This document shows positions 12,560 to 12,889 of a stretch of 12,889 nt of DNA, in pieces (positions within the stretch are counted from its first letter, which is position 1; each line of letters begins with the position of its first letter). The notes beneath the pieces are model-generated. The model made no database searches. It had not been told where the DNA came from and saw nothing but the letters and a program-made list of their open reading frames with translations. Source of the DNA: an uncultured Clostridia bacterium. GTDB taxonomy: Bacteria > Bacillota_A > Clostridia > Christensenellales > CAG-138. Location of the stretch: NCBI GenBank assembly GCA_947302865.1, contig CAMYWS010000018.1, positions 1 to 12,889 of the forward strand, written 5' to 3'. A program made the translations under genes and the position numbers.

Positions 12560-12889
12560 ATGAACGCAAGAGCATATAAGAAAATCTTTACCGACACCGA
12601 CTTTGTCCACTGCAGCGGCACGCCGGAGGAGCTGCGCGTTGCGGAATACCTGAAGGCGCGCTGTGAGGAGCTCGGCGCGGCGGCGCGCATCGAAGCGTTC
12701 CCCGTTCCGATGGGTGAGATCGAGGAAACGCACGTCTACGCCGACGGCAAAGAAATCCCCGCATAGGGCTTTTTCTGCTGCGGCAGCGGCGAGATCGAGG
12801 GCGAGCTTTACTACATGCCCGCGTAGGATCGGGTCTCGGTTGCCGGCGCAAAGGACAAGATCGTGCTGATGGACACCGGCGGCATCGGC
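12560..12889 (+). pseudogene. M28-type aminopeptidase frame with two in-frame TAG codons (3' cut by window)
   Basis: ATG 12560 has AAAGGAG (12546-12552) 7 nt upstream, 12 bp after array copy 5. The N-terminal SGTPEELRVAEYLKARCEEL is typical of M28 metallo-aminopeptidases (an SGTP.E...A.YL...LG pattern), and no signal peptide is seen, so it would be cytosolic. TAG codons occur at 12764-12766 and 12824-12826. The same frame stays protein-like after both (GFFCCGSGEIEGELYYMP, then AGAKDKIVLMDTGGIG, as in the PA-like region of such peptidases) and is open to the window end. Options: a young pseudogene, amber suppression or reassignment, or sequence errors. Read strictly, only a 68-aa fragment is made. 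Zinc ligands would lie beyond the window, so catalysis cannot be judged. Confidence 0.6.

Noticed and set aside
12560..12889. Genome-wide reassignment of TAG to an amino acid
   Set aside because: Two neighbouring genes end in TAG exactly before a terminator or an SD, where readthrough would extend the proteins through those signals; a local or strain-level cause is more likely.

Overview
The window looks like chromosomal DNA of a GC-rich, Gram-positive-type bacterium, most likely a class Clostridia lineage (inference). Support comes from strong AGGAGG-type Shine-Dalgarno (SD) sites before most genes, sigma-A promoters with 17-bp spacers, a lipoprotein OppA with a complete opp operon, and an Na/Pi cotransporter ending in a PhoU domain. 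No rRNA, tRNA, CRISPR array or transposase is visible.

Left part (1-657): the 3' end of an Na+/phosphate cotransporter gene on the + strand, ending in an intrinsic terminator. It converges on the opp operon, whose own terminator faces the other way.

Middle (658-9306, - strand): one oligopeptide ABC transporter operon in the transcription order oppA, oppB, oppC, oppD, oppF, then a small membrane protein gene. A perfect-consensus promoter drives oppA. A 14-bp hairpin separates the lipoprotein gene from the rest, and the following genes are 1-14 bp apart. OppC is very unusual: about 430 residues are inserted between TM1 and the transport core, and the insert contains repeated modules. OppA is also enlarged (842 aa). 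Upstream, a 198-aa four-helix membrane protein gene with its own promoter reads in the same direction.

Divergent region (9963-10361): about 400 bp without a protein gene. It holds two opposed promoters, an AT-rich inverted repeat and a structured leader.

Right part (10362-12889, + strand): an unfamiliar operon. It encodes a compact MFS-type transporter, a 112-aa membrane protein that starts inside the transporter's stop codon, five consecutive tiny single-helix membrane proteins (51, 55, 50, 51 and 49 aa) that are clearly paralogous, and an M28-type aminopeptidase reading frame cut by two in-frame TAG codons and by the window edge. The five-gene array is the best candidate for an undescribed system. 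Each protein has a short N-terminal motif ending in Asp, one helix with a conserved Ala-Ile/Val-Thr core, and a basic tail. In four of them the tail is partly encoded by the ribosome-binding site of the next gene.

Stop codons of the 15 genes whose end is visible and intact: 7 TGA, 6 TAA, 2 TAG. This matters for interpreting the TAG codons in the peptidase frame.
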